Notes under the pieces: model-generated
Database searches by the model: none
Told to the model about the DNA's origin: nothing
Seen by the model: the letters and a program-made list of their open reading frames with translations, nothing else
Program-made: the position numbers and the translations under genes
Shown here: positions 36,999 through 45,523 of the stretch, piece by piece
Position numbering within the stretch: the stretch's first letter is position 1
How the letters are laid out: each line of letters begins with the position of its first letter
NCBI GenBank assembly: GCA_019058275.1
Contig: JAHLVW010000047.1
Location: 31,996-95,995 of the forward strand
From: Candidatus Heimdallarchaeota archaeon
GTDB lineage: Archaea > Asgardarchaeota > Heimdallarchaeia > JABLTI01
Direction: 5' to 3'
Length of the DNA: 64,000 bases

Positions 36999-38588
36999 TT
37001 ATGCACCTTCTTGTTGACTTACAACCTCATCAATCAACACTCTTACAGAAGCTAATTTTGATTGACTCATCTTTTTCAGATGACTGTAATCTACTTTCTT
37101 TCTTGTTTTAGCAGTACCATAGATTGCCTCTGATGTTCTACCAGTATCTTCTTCATCTTCAGTTTCTTGTTTTTTAATGAAATCTAATAGTTCTTTTGAA
37201 ATGTCAATTGCACGAGTATATATTGGTATGTCCCATGGTGAAAGAGGGTTTTCGTCTAATTTTCCTACTGAAAGGAGTGTTCCAACAACCATTCTATCCA
37301 TTTTCTTAAACATTATAATATCTGGAAAACCTGGAGTTGGCATTTTGAAATCCTCACGATAAAGGAGACTATGATTATGTAATATGAGTAATTGTTCCAA
37401 GCTAATAGATTCATCATCTATCTCAAAAACATAAATAGGTTTAGCATCTACTTTGACATAACCATAGAATTGAAAAGCTGAGCTTCCAGCAAACCATAGA
37501 CCGACATTGATACATTGATTTTTGTTAATATATTTAATATAATCATCTAATTGATCCCAAATATTTTCATAAATATTCCAAGTCTTGCGCCAATAACCAC
37601 TAGTATCAGAATGCCAATAAACATTTCTTGATTGTAAATTTTCTCGAAGTTCCTTAAGAATTTTGCGAACTTCTGGTCCTCCTCCAGCTTTGTTTATCAA
37701 ATCTAAGTCACTTTGCATCTCGAGAGCTTGTTTAATCACTTCTTTAGGTTGATCAATAATCTCTTCAAAACCCATCTCTAGAAGTTTTCTTGACAGATTA
37801 TTAACTGGCGGTCCATAAAGTGGTTTCAGCAATTTGGGTATAGTGCTAAATGGATATTCACCTTTTTCGAGTATCTTTTCTGCAATATTTTTGTGAATAT
37901 AATTTGCAAAAGCTTCAGTTAGAAATCCTGTGAGATTTTTCTTCTTAAGCAAATCAGATCTTTTGTTAATATAGCTAATAATTTCTAACAAGAAATTTTG
38001 AAATAATGTAACCTTCCTGGATGATTCAGGTGGAATATAGAATTCTTGAACACCAAATGTTGATAGTAATCTAATTACAGCTACCATATCTTGGAAATAT
38101 GGTAAACCCCACGTAATTTGCTTGTCTTCCTTTAATCCATAAGCATTGTTCATGATCAGTTCTTTTATAATCATGTCCATTCGGTAGATTTCAGTTCGTG
38201 TTTCACTATCATTTGATGCACTTTTATCAGCAAAATAAGCATGAGCAAATGCATGAATAAGCATAACTCTTAACGTGAAATCTCTTTCTGGATTATCCTC
38301 TAATTCGAAGGGTAAACTCATGTAAATCATTGTTGGCTTGCTAGGAAAAATCGATATACATTCATCAGGTAGGAAATCTCTTGATCTAGATTTTCTTAAA
38401 CTTTCAATCATCTCTTGTGAAAGTACAGCATGTGGACTACCACCTAATTCCATTATTTGATAAAGACTTGAATGTAATTCGGGGTCGATGAAAACCAGTA
38501 CTTTGTAATCTTCTGGTACTTCACCAACGAAATCTTCGAAATCTTTTCTAGCTTGATTATAAATTTCAACTAATCGTGGATTGTCCAA
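36999..38588 (-). CDS. Unknown 529-aa protein with a degenerate zincin-like motif (MoxR/VWA operon)
   Basis: Not assigned to a named family. Around residue 112 it has MLIHAFAHAYF, an H-x3-H arrangement in a helix, where active zincin metallopeptidases have H-E-x2-H; here alanine replaces the glutamate, so catalysis would be lost. MoxR/VWA loci often contain such metallopeptidase-like proteins (DUF2201-type), which supports but does not prove the link. The C-terminal part has a strand-rich stretch (LWFAGSSAFQFYGYVKV) and a charged tail. The start overlaps the VWA gene by 23 bp. Confidence 0.5.
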   Translation of the reverse strand: MDNPRLVEIYNQARKDFEDFVGEVPEDYKVLVFIDPELHSSLYQIMELGGSPHAVLSQEMIESLRKSRSRDFLPDECISIFPSKPTMIYMSLPFELEDNPERDFTLRVMLIHAFAHAYFADKSASNDSETRTEIYRMDMIIKELIMNNAYGLKEDKQITWGLPYFQDMVAVIRLLSTFGVQEFYIPPESSRKVTLFQNFLLEIISYINKRSDLLKKKNLTGFLTEAFANYIHKNIAEKILEKGEYPFSTIPKLLKPLYGPPVNNLSRKLLEMGFEEIIDQPKEVIKQALEMQSDLDLINKAGGGPEVRKILKELRENLQSRNVYWHSDTSGYWRKTWNIYENIWDQLDDYIKYINKNQCINVGLWFAGSSAFQFYGYVKVDAKPIYVFEIDDESISLEQLLILHNHSLLYREDFKMPTPGFPDIIMFKKMDRMVVGTLLSVGKLDENPLSPWDIPIYTRAIDISKELLDFIKKQETEDEEDTGRTSEAIYGTAKTRKKVDYSHLKKMSQSKLASVRVLIDEVVSQQEGA

Positions 38589-39963
38589 GTCTCATACTCT
38601 CCGTTACAATAGTCTTTGCTAGTACATCCATCCTTGATGGATTTATAACAATTGGATAAGTAATACCTCGTAATGCTCTTCTAGTATCTTGCCAGATATC
38701 AGTTAATTTCATTCTTTCAGAACCAATGAGAAAATACGATACTTTCCATGTTCTACTTTGATCTCTAGTTACATCTCTCAGCAAGCTGTTTAATTCCATA
38801 TAACAATTTCTTGTTACAGGATCAATACTATCTCTTTCTTCCTCAAAATAGCTGAGCAAGCTTCTAGATGGGGTGGGGTCATAACCAGGAATCAATTCAT
38901 TTGGTCTGCCATCTGTTACTATAATGAAGTGAATATCTCTATTTTGTGTGTTCTTTTTCACTTTAGCATGATTAATTGCTGATTTTATTGAAGCACTCAT
39001 GGGAGTTCTTCCTTTGGCTGTAGCTGTAAGTAGAAACCGTTCCAATTCATATTCAGTGCTAACAACTCTTCTACTCTTAGAAATAGGAACTACCGCAGTT
39101 CGGAATGCCTTTTGATTTGTTCTTCTTGATCTGCCTTGAGACTTAAAGTAATAGAAAATCGCTAAAGAAGTTAACAATGCACCCTCAAGTCTTGAGAAGT
39201 GAGACCCTTCAACAACATTTCTCATAGATTGAGAAGTATCAACAATAAGGTAAATTTGAGCATTGCGATCTTTTTTCATAACAACAATATCATCAATATC
39301 AATTGATTTTGGTGGCACGGTTTGTGATGTTAACATTGAATGTTCAAATGTTTTCTTCTTGTGGATTTTACCTCTTGGACGGACAATTGTATCAGTTGTT
39401 GGTTTTGCAGGCATTTGCCTTGCTAACCAATTACCCAATTGATTTCCTAAAAAGTCCATAACTTCTTCTCTTTTAATTCGCATTTTGTGACCAAAACGAT
39501 CTGTAATTTCAATGTCAGTTAATTCTTCCAAAGTTCTAAGTGATTCACTGAGTTGTTTTTTGTATTCAGCTGTTCCCTCAAAACCCTTAAGATGCTTTTG
39601 AATGAAATCCTCAATTTCCTCTTTAGTCTGCAATTCACCCATGTTAACTTTCAATAAAGCATCAGGTAAAGTATTGTTTCCAAGATACTCAAGTATTTCA
39701 AGATTGCGAATTAGATCCTCTTCTTCCAATGGTTCCAATGGTGTAACAATTAATTTTCTGCGAATATTATTTACAGCAATTGCATTTTCCAAGGACATAC
39801 CAAGAACTAATGCTTCTCTTGAACTCTGTCCTTTTCGAGGATCTCGCCATTTTTGTAAAACACTTGCAGCATCGGCAAAATCAAATATAAAATCAGGATC
39901 GCGCCAAATCATCAGAGGGTCTGAAAATCTTTCACGACTGATCATGTGTATTCTATGAGGCAT
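38566..39963 (-). CDS. VWA (von Willebrand factor A) domain protein
   Basis: A 465-aa cytosolic protein. A helical N-terminal region (1-230) precedes a VWA domain. The MIDAS residues are all present: D-x-S-x-S in DTSQS (from residue 242), a threonine in KGRTPMSAS, and D in IIVTDGRPNE. VWA proteins bind Mg through this site to recruit substrates to MoxR ATPases. It overlaps the downstream gene and lies 60 bp after the MoxR gene, so a direct partnership is likely. Cobalt/magnesium chelatase alternatives are unlikely: no other chelatase gene is near. Confidence 0.88.
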   Translation of the reverse strand: MPHRIHMISRERFSDPLMIWRDPDFIFDFADAASVLQKWRDPRKGQSSREALVLGMSLENAIAVNNIRRKLIVTPLEPLEEEDLIRNLEILEYLGNNTLPDALLKVNMGELQTKEEIEDFIQKHLKGFEGTAEYKKQLSESLRTLEELTDIEITDRFGHKMRIKREEVMDFLGNQLGNWLARQMPAKPTTDTIVRPRGKIHKKKTFEHSMLTSQTVPPKSIDIDDIVVMKKDRNAQIYLIVDTSQSMRNVVEGSHFSRLEGALLTSLAIFYYFKSQGRSRRTNQKAFRTAVVPISKSRRVVSTEYELERFLLTATAKGRTPMSASIKSAINHAKVKKNTQNRDIHFIIVTDGRPNELIPGYDPTPSRSLLSYFEEERDSIDPVTRNCYMELNSLLRDVTRDQSRTWKVSYFLIGSERMKLTDIWQDTRRALRGITYPIVINPSRMDVLAKTIVTESMRLGQSTIS

Positions 39964-40022
39964 CTTTTGTGCTCTCCTTTATCCATTAAAGCTTGTAGTA
40001 ATTGAAGTAGTTGCACTTTGGA

Positions 40023-41600
40023 TTATATGTGATCAACTAGCAACAATTGCTCATAACTTGTTTTTAATTGCTCAATGACTGTTTCTTGGATTTTCTTTGA
40101 TTGTTTATCAATTCCTTCGTATCTTGTGATGATTTGTATTAACTCCTCATCAGTTAATGCTCTCATCTTATCGATGTCTTCTGAGATCGAATCAACAGTT
40201 GTCAATTCACCTTCAGATTTAATCTCTCTTCTAAGCATTGTTTTAACTTCTTGAATGGCATCATTGATTAGATTTCTTGGGATATCAAATAACTCAACAA
40301 TGTGTTTTGCGTCATCAAGAGTTAGCATTGCTACATCATCAGTGATATAGAATTCATCTTTTCTAAGGACCGTTTCACCAATTAAGCTGTATAAGGTTCG
40401 TAAATCAACATGAGGAGTTCTTTCAGGATCATGGATATCAATCAAGGATTTAAAGAACATATCTCGAGTAATTTTCTTTCTTGCATAAGCTTCAGTTTCA
40501 CCAGATTTTAAAGCACCAGGAATGGATAAATCAGCCATTAAACCAATAAACTGAATAGCTAATTTGCTCACACTTTTCTTTCCAAATGACTTTACTTTCT
40601 CCAATAGCTGAACCAATGCTGGGTTTGCTGTCATTGAATTAAGACATAGGGTGAGATGCTCTTTGAACATATCTTCAACGATATTAATTCGCTCTAATTT
40701 TGTTCTTGCTGGCCATAGAACTTCAGGGATACGATTAATGATTGGCTGAGCTTCTTCACCAAAAACGCTAAGAGGAGCGTTAGAAGTGAAGATCATTGCA
40801 CCATCAACAAAAGCTGGACGACCTTGAATACTATATTTGATTCCACTTGGATCTTCTAGAAAGCCCATTAAAGCTTCTAGAAAGTTCAATGGTAACCTTT
40901 GAATTTCGTTTACAACAACAAATCCTTGTGAGAGAACACCTACTTTGTGAGCCATTGGTGAGAAAGTTGTAGCTGTCTCACCGCCAAATAATTGTTCCAA
41001 GTTCTCTACACCAGCTAAAAGCATATATAATCCTTCAGGATCATTACGAGGATCAATTTGAGCAACATTAACTACTGTTTTCTCAGCTTTAACAGCTTTT
41101 AAAGCTTTAAGAATCAAATCAGCTTCAATTGCTACAACATCAGATGTTCGATCTAAGTTAACATCAGTAGATGCTACTTTCTTTATTGAGTTCATAATAT
41201 TCTTTTTACAGAAGGGACAAAGACTTTTCAAAACTTCAGCAGATGCTTCTGGATCTTGCTTGAATGTTTCTGCTACATGAATTAAATAACCTGCATCTTC
41301 ATTGAAAGGACATCCTTCAATATGCCATTTCTTTTCATTAATCGCTTTGGTTAAGTGTTTTAACAAGGTTCTTGCAAATAGCGTTTTAGCTTCACCAGTA
41401 GGACCAATTAAAAGTACCTTTCCTGATACTGCGACTTTATCCATAACAATTCCTTTTGAATGTTCGTTACCACGAACTGCTGGATCTTCATTTATTTGCT
41501 TTCGTAATTCGGGTTCATTCAAAAGTCTTCTAACAGAACATCCTTTATATCCTTTCTTTGCTAAAGATGCTATTGTTTGTACCATTTTTCTTTCTTCCAT
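40023..41600 (-). CDS. MoxR-type AAA+ ATPase
   Basis: A 525-aa AAA+ ATPase. Walker A is GPTGEAKT (66-73). The Walker B segment reads GFVVVNEIQRLP, with Asn in place of the usual Asp but the catalytic Glu kept. Sensor 1 is MIFTSN and the arginine-rich region around IINRIPEVLWPAR follows. Between Walker A and B there is a roughly 120-residue insert with CPF and CPFC pairs that could bind zinc or an iron-sulfur centre. It resembles MoxR/magnesium-chelatase ATPases that act as chaperones with VWA proteins. The downstream VWA gene supports this. Confidence 0.85.
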   Translation of the reverse strand: MEERKMVQTIASLAKKGYKGCSVRRLLNEPELRKQINEDPAVRGNEHSKGIVMDKVAVSGKVLLIGPTGEAKTLFARTLLKHLTKAINEKKWHIEGCPFNEDAGYLIHVAETFKQDPEASAEVLKSLCPFCKKNIMNSIKKVASTDVNLDRTSDVVAIEADLILKALKAVKAEKTVVNVAQIDPRNDPEGLYMLLAGVENLEQLFGGETATTFSPMAHKVGVLSQGFVVVNEIQRLPLNFLEALMGFLEDPSGIKYSIQGRPAFVDGAMIFTSNAPLSVFGEEAQPIINRIPEVLWPARTKLERINIVEDMFKEHLTLCLNSMTANPALVQLLEKVKSFGKKSVSKLAIQFIGLMADLSIPGALKSGETEAYARKKITRDMFFKSLIDIHDPERTPHVDLRTLYSLIGETVLRKDEFYITDDVAMLTLDDAKHIVELFDIPRNLINDAIQEVKTMLRREIKSEGELTTVDSISEDIDKMRALTDEELIQIITRYEGIDKQSKKIQETVIEQLKTSYEQLLLVDHI

Positions 41601-41609
41601 TAATTTTTT

Positions 41610-42158
41610 TTATTTTTTCTTTTCTGTTTTTTTAGTTTTTGTAGAAGATGATTTCTTTTTAAGCACTTTTGGTTTTATTCCCAAAACCTCAATATACTCA
41701 TCTAACCAATTGAAACAGGCTAGTATATCTTCCTTTTTATTCTCATGAATTTCCATAACATTCCATAACCTATCAGTTAATCTGATTAATGAAAATGCTT
41801 CAATAATTTCTGAAGATGTTAAGGCTATAGCTTTTTCTGCATTATAACTAGCAATTAAAGCTGGAATGTTAACCGATCCATTATTCCATACAAACATTTC
41901 CCAGAGGTATTCTTTAATTTTGGACAATTCATCCATTTTAGAAGAATTGACTAAGAAAATTGTTCCATCAGTTTTTCTTAGCAATGCATCGCGTAATTCT
42001 TGGTCGAAAACTGGTTCTTCAGTGCTAAAAGTATACAATGGAGTCTTTTCTTTAGGATCTAATGCATTTTCTTTGATAACATCGATTATGTAATCTCTTG
42101 TTTCTGTTTTCTCTCCAATAAAGAGAATATGTTTTGGTGGTTTTTGCTTTTTGAACAT
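41610..42158 (-). CDS. Degenerate Arf/Ras-like GTPase (pseudo-GTPase)
   Basis: A 182-aa protein that follows the Arf/SR-beta layout: DGTIFLVNSSKMDELSKIKE (beta4/helix), VNIPALIASYNAEKAIALTS (where the NKxD strand is expected), then EIIEAFSLIRL, DRLWNVMEI and a final FNWLDEYIEV, matching the Arf tail. The P-loop position is GEKTETRD, with no GxxxxGK(S/T), and NKxD is lost, so nucleotide binding is probably absent. The C-terminus is a lysine/serine-rich tail. First gene of the operon, 9 bp before the MoxR gene. Fold assignment rests on eye comparison only. Confidence 0.6.
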   Translation of the reverse strand: MFKKQKPPKHILFIGEKTETRDYIIDVIKENALDPKEKTPLYTFSTEEPVFDQELRDALLRKTDGTIFLVNSSKMDELSKIKEYLWEMFVWNNGSVNIPALIASYNAEKAIALTSSEIIEAFSLIRLTDRLWNVMEIHENKKEDILACFNWLDEYIEVLGIKPKVLKKKSSSTKTKKTEKKK

Positions 42159-42420
42159 CTGTATTCCACCTACTCTGGAATAATCAATTTCTCAGTGATT
42201 ACTACTTTTGAGGAATAGTAGTTCAATGAAATTTGAGTTATTGTTTTGAGAGTGGTTTATGCTAATAAATTATTTTGTCATTCTCTTTTTTATAAGATTA
42301 TACCTTTTTAGTGTTTGTATTTTTTTAGAAAAAGATAATTTATCTTGAAAACTAAAATAACGTTCAAATAGTTAGTAGTGTAATTTCTTCAATGCGAAAG
42401 CTAACAAAGAGCTGATACTA

Positions 42421-43065
42421 TTGAGTCAAGAGCAAGAAAATAACACTATGTCAGCAGATATTGAAGATGATGAACCAGTTCAATTACGCAGAGATTTTTC
42501 AATACCAAAAAACATCAAATTAACAAAAATTATCATTGCAATTGTTATAAATTTTCTAATTGGTGGGGCAATGTTTGCACTATCAATTGTTTATTATATA
42601 ATACATCCAGTGGAATCAGTTTATCTAATGGTATTTGCTCTTTTTATGACGATAATAGGTGGAGCATTACTGATACAATTTCCATTTGCTTTTTCGAAAG
42701 CACTAAACAGTCAACTAATTCTTGGTGAAAAATCTGTAAAGTTCCGAAACACTTTTTCATGGACTAGAATACCCTGGATAGATGTTGAAGAAGTACTCAT
42801 AACAGAGAAGCTAACAAAAGAGTTAGATTCAAATGAAATAATAGCTGTGGATTTAATTCGATTTAGAACCATATCTAAGGGACACTATTTTATGGGAGAA
42901 TCGTATCCAATAGAAGAAGCTATTCAAATTAAGGAATCAATATTAGAAACCTTTCAAATTGCTTTAGAAGGAACAGATTATATGGTCAAAGAAAAACAAG
43001 AACGACCATCAATAAGATCTCGAATGATTTTCTATGATAAAGTAATTCGAGATAAGATAACATAA
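42421..43065 (+). CDS. Two-TM membrane protein with PH-like domain
   Basis: A 214-aa protein starting with TTG. After about 40 charged residues come two hydrophobic helices (IIIAIVINFLIGGAMFALSI and VYLMVFALFMTIIGGALLIQ). The C-terminal half (SKALNSQLILGEKSVKFRNT, IPWIDVEEVLITEK) has the strand pattern of a bacterial-type PH (bPH) domain. No enzymatic motif. It is divergent from the pseudo-GTPase operon, with about 260 bp between starts, and convergent with the actin-like gene. Confidence 0.55.
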   Translation: MSQEQENNTMSADIEDDEPVQLRRDFSIPKNIKLTKIIIAIVINFLIGGAMFALSIVYYIIHPVESVYLMVFALFMTIIGGALLIQFPFAFSKALNSQLILGEKSVKFRNTFSWTRIPWIDVEEVLITEKLTKELDSNEIIAVDLIRFRTISKGHYFMGESYPIEEAIQIKESILETFQIALEGTDYMVKEKQERPSIRSRMIFYDKVIRDKIT

Positions 43066-43130
43066 AAAGAAAAGGATTGTGAAGTATTGAGTAAAAATAA
43101 ATGCTTCAGTATTTCTATTTAATCTACTTT

Positions 43131-44189
43131 CTATTTGGTTTCAGCTTTCATTCTAGATTGTGCAATCAATTCAAATCCCATTGCATTACACATTACTGGA
43201 TTATCTGGAACAACAACTTCCTCTGGTGATTTGACGATGTTTTCTTTCCACATCATTTCCTTAAGTACATCTCCAAAAACATATGAACCACCACCAGTTA
43301 GGATTACTCGTTCTATCCAAGCATCGGGTGGAAGAGTTCCAAGTAATCTTGAAGTTTCATCAATTACTATTTCTGCAATATTTTGTATATAGTACTCTTT
43401 TACTTCAGAAACATCATATTGTTGTCCACCAATCATAACTGCTGATAAGTTCTTCTCAATAGTTTTCATTAAGTCAAATGGTCTGATAATTTTGCTGGTT
43501 TGTTCTTGTAAAGTTCTAGCCATTCTCGCTGTCAAAGTATCTACTGCTTCTTCTAAACTTCCACTAGCAGTTCTCATTAATCTTCCTTGATAAACAGTTA
43601 AGATATCAGTTGAACCATGACCAATGTCAACTATGATTGCGTCAACAGCTCGACTCTCACCTGATGTTTTTAATATCTGATAGTATGAACCATATGGTTC
43701 AGGTAGTACCAAACACTTTTTAACATTAATATTATAACTATGGGTTTCTCCTGTTGCATCGTTTCTAACATTAATTTCCATTTCTTCAGAGAGTCCTTTT
43801 GATAAGGTAGACATTTCATCTTGAGATGTTGCTACAGGCACACCGGTGGCAATGAGCACTTCCTCTCCATCTTTCTTTATGAACAAAGATAATGCAGCTT
43901 TAATTGCCAAGATAGCATCCTTTATACTTTTCATTTTTCCTTCAGATGCAAGTGCTCTTTTAATTTCACTCTGCAACCGAGCTAACTCGCCAATAAAGAA
44001 AGTTTGTCCGCCTTCTTCTAGCACCAAATTATTTTCCAATGACTTATCTAAAGTCATCCCTGTCCAACCGGGATTTGGATCACCTATGATTGAGGGAATC
44101 CTTACTAAAGATTTCCCACCATTTGATGATATTTTAATGGTGCTAGTACCAAGGTCAATTCCGACACTTCTTAAGACTTTTTTAGACAC
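43131..44189 (-). CDS. Actin/ParM-like ATPase (archaeal actin homologue, Ta0583-like)
   Basis: A 352-aa actin-fold ATPase. Phosphate-1 motif GIDLGTSTIK (residues 10-19), phosphate-2 motif IIVDIGHGSTDIL, and adenosine motif VILTGGGSYVFGD are all intact, so it should bind ATP and may form filaments. The plan and size are those of ParM/Ta0583-type archaeal actins rather than eukaryote-like Asgard actin (lokiactin) or MreB. Hsp70/FtsA are excluded by length. No ParR-like partner was found. It is monocistronic and about 285 bp separate it from the next divergent gene. Confidence 0.85.
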   Translation of the reverse strand: MSKKVLRSVGIDLGTSTIKISSNGGKSLVRIPSIIGDPNPGWTGMTLDKSLENNLVLEEGGQTFFIGELARLQSEIKRALASEGKMKSIKDAILAIKAALSLFIKKDGEEVLIATGVPVATSQDEMSTLSKGLSEEMEINVRNDATGETHSYNINVKKCLVLPEPYGSYYQILKTSGESRAVDAIIVDIGHGSTDILTVYQGRLMRTASGSLEEAVDTLTARMARTLQEQTSKIIRPFDLMKTIEKNLSAVMIGGQQYDVSEVKEYYIQNIAEIVIDETSRLLGTLPPDAWIERVILTGGGSYVFGDVLKEMMWKENIVKSPEEVVVPDNPVMCNAMGFELIAQSRMKAETK

Positions 44190-44475
44190 TGTAAGTACCT
44201 TCTGAATATCCTAAAAATCAATTATTGATAGCAAATAAAAACTTCTCGCTTTAAACATTAGTTAAAAGTTTCTATTTTTTTACATTACAATCGATAATAT
44301 AAGCATTTCATATATAAGTATATAAAAAAAATTATCCAAAAACAAGTAATTTTACTTCTTATAAGCATACTATTGCCGAATGAGAAATCTATTTAATGAA
44401 ATTTCATAAGATACTCTTATACAAACTGAACTGAAATTACAAGCTGTAATCTAACCATACTGAAAGTGAGAATAT

Positions 44476-45441
44476 TTGACAAAAGAAATCTTTGAACATT
44501 TAGCAATCCTCTCAGCTCATATAGCTCAGCAAATTGTAGAAAGTGAAGGAATTGAAACATTTTGCAAATCTCCTTGTGATTTAGCTATAATTTGCTACAA
44601 TAAGCGCTATGTACATAAAGAGCTCATTGGTAAAATGTTAATTCACTTATCAGAATTTGACTTTCTGGAAAGAAGGGGTGAGGTTTTTGTTCTTGAGGAT
44701 AAATGGAGGAGAGTATTGCCAGCTAAAATGACTTCAAGAACAGCTTTGCGAGAAGTAGCAAATCAAATATATTTATTCCAAGAGCACATTGCCAAGAATT
44801 TTCTAGAAATTGTTAGGAATGAAACTCAGAAAATCGAACTCTCTAAGTTGATTTATTTTCTTGATACAATAGATGGCTCTAAAGCTTTACATAATCTAAG
44901 ATCAGAAGCAATCTCTCAAGCTGAATATACTGGTTCACCTAAGAAAATTCTGGATATCAATTATGGTCTAGGATATAGTGCTATTCAATTAGCAAGTGTT
45001 TTTTTAAAGGCACAGATATATTCAATGCAACTAAATTCATCATTGAAAGAAGCTTATGAATATACAATCCAAAGAAATAACAAACAAAATCTCGAGACTA
45101 GTACAAACTATCCATCTGAAATGTCTCGCAACCTTATCAAAGAAAAAGTTGACTTCATCTTCTCTTTTAATCCATTAGGTTTTGAATATCCTCAGTTAGA
45201 TCGAATACTAAATATTGCTAGTCAAGTTGCTCATGATGGGACAAAACTTCTAATCTATGTGCCATATCATGACCAACCAAAAAACACTCTCATTCCAGAA
45301 TGGTTAGGTCTATGCCTGGAAAATATTAGTGAGTATGCTGATTATGATAAATATAAAGCAGCTCTAACAAAGTATGAATTTGAAATCGATCGCAAGAAAA
45401 TAGATTCAAGATTTATCATCGCTTATTATTCTCCTACATAA
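44476..45441 (+). CDS. Winged-helix and methyltransferase-fold protein
   Basis: A 321-aa protein starting with TTG. Residues about 15-75 look like a winged helix (ELIGKMLIHLSEFDFLERRG), as in the N-terminal dimerisation domain of O-methyltransferases. The C-terminal Rossmann fold has a weak SAM motif ILDINYGLGYSAIQLA and IFSFNPLGFEYPQL at the motif IV position. The usual GxGxG is partly lost (NYGLGYS). A degenerate O-methyltransferase or a sensor is possible. It is followed, about 80 bp later, by the COG1202 helicase. Confidence 0.6.
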   Translation: MTKEIFEHLAILSAHIAQQIVESEGIETFCKSPCDLAIICYNKRYVHKELIGKMLIHLSEFDFLERRGEVFVLEDKWRRVLPAKMTSRTALREVANQIYLFQEHIAKNFLEIVRNETQKIELSKLIYFLDTIDGSKALHNLRSEAISQAEYTGSPKKILDINYGLGYSAIQLASVFLKAQIYSMQLNSSLKEAYEYTIQRNNKQNLETSTNYPSEMSRNLIKEKVDFIFSFNPLGFEYPQLDRILNIASQVAHDGTKLLIYVPYHDQPKNTLIPEWLGLCLENISEYADYDKYKAALTKYEFEIDRKKIDSRFIIAYYSPT

Positions 45442-45523
45442 TAAGTTATTTCTTACATTATTACACAAATTTAAGAACCAATATCAATCCATTTTCTATA
45501 TAACATAGATTAAGGAAAAGAAA

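Noticed and set aside
39602..39958. Plus-strand frame opposite the VWA gene
   Set aside because: Antisense shadow; the VWA protein has intact MIDAS residues and operon overlap.
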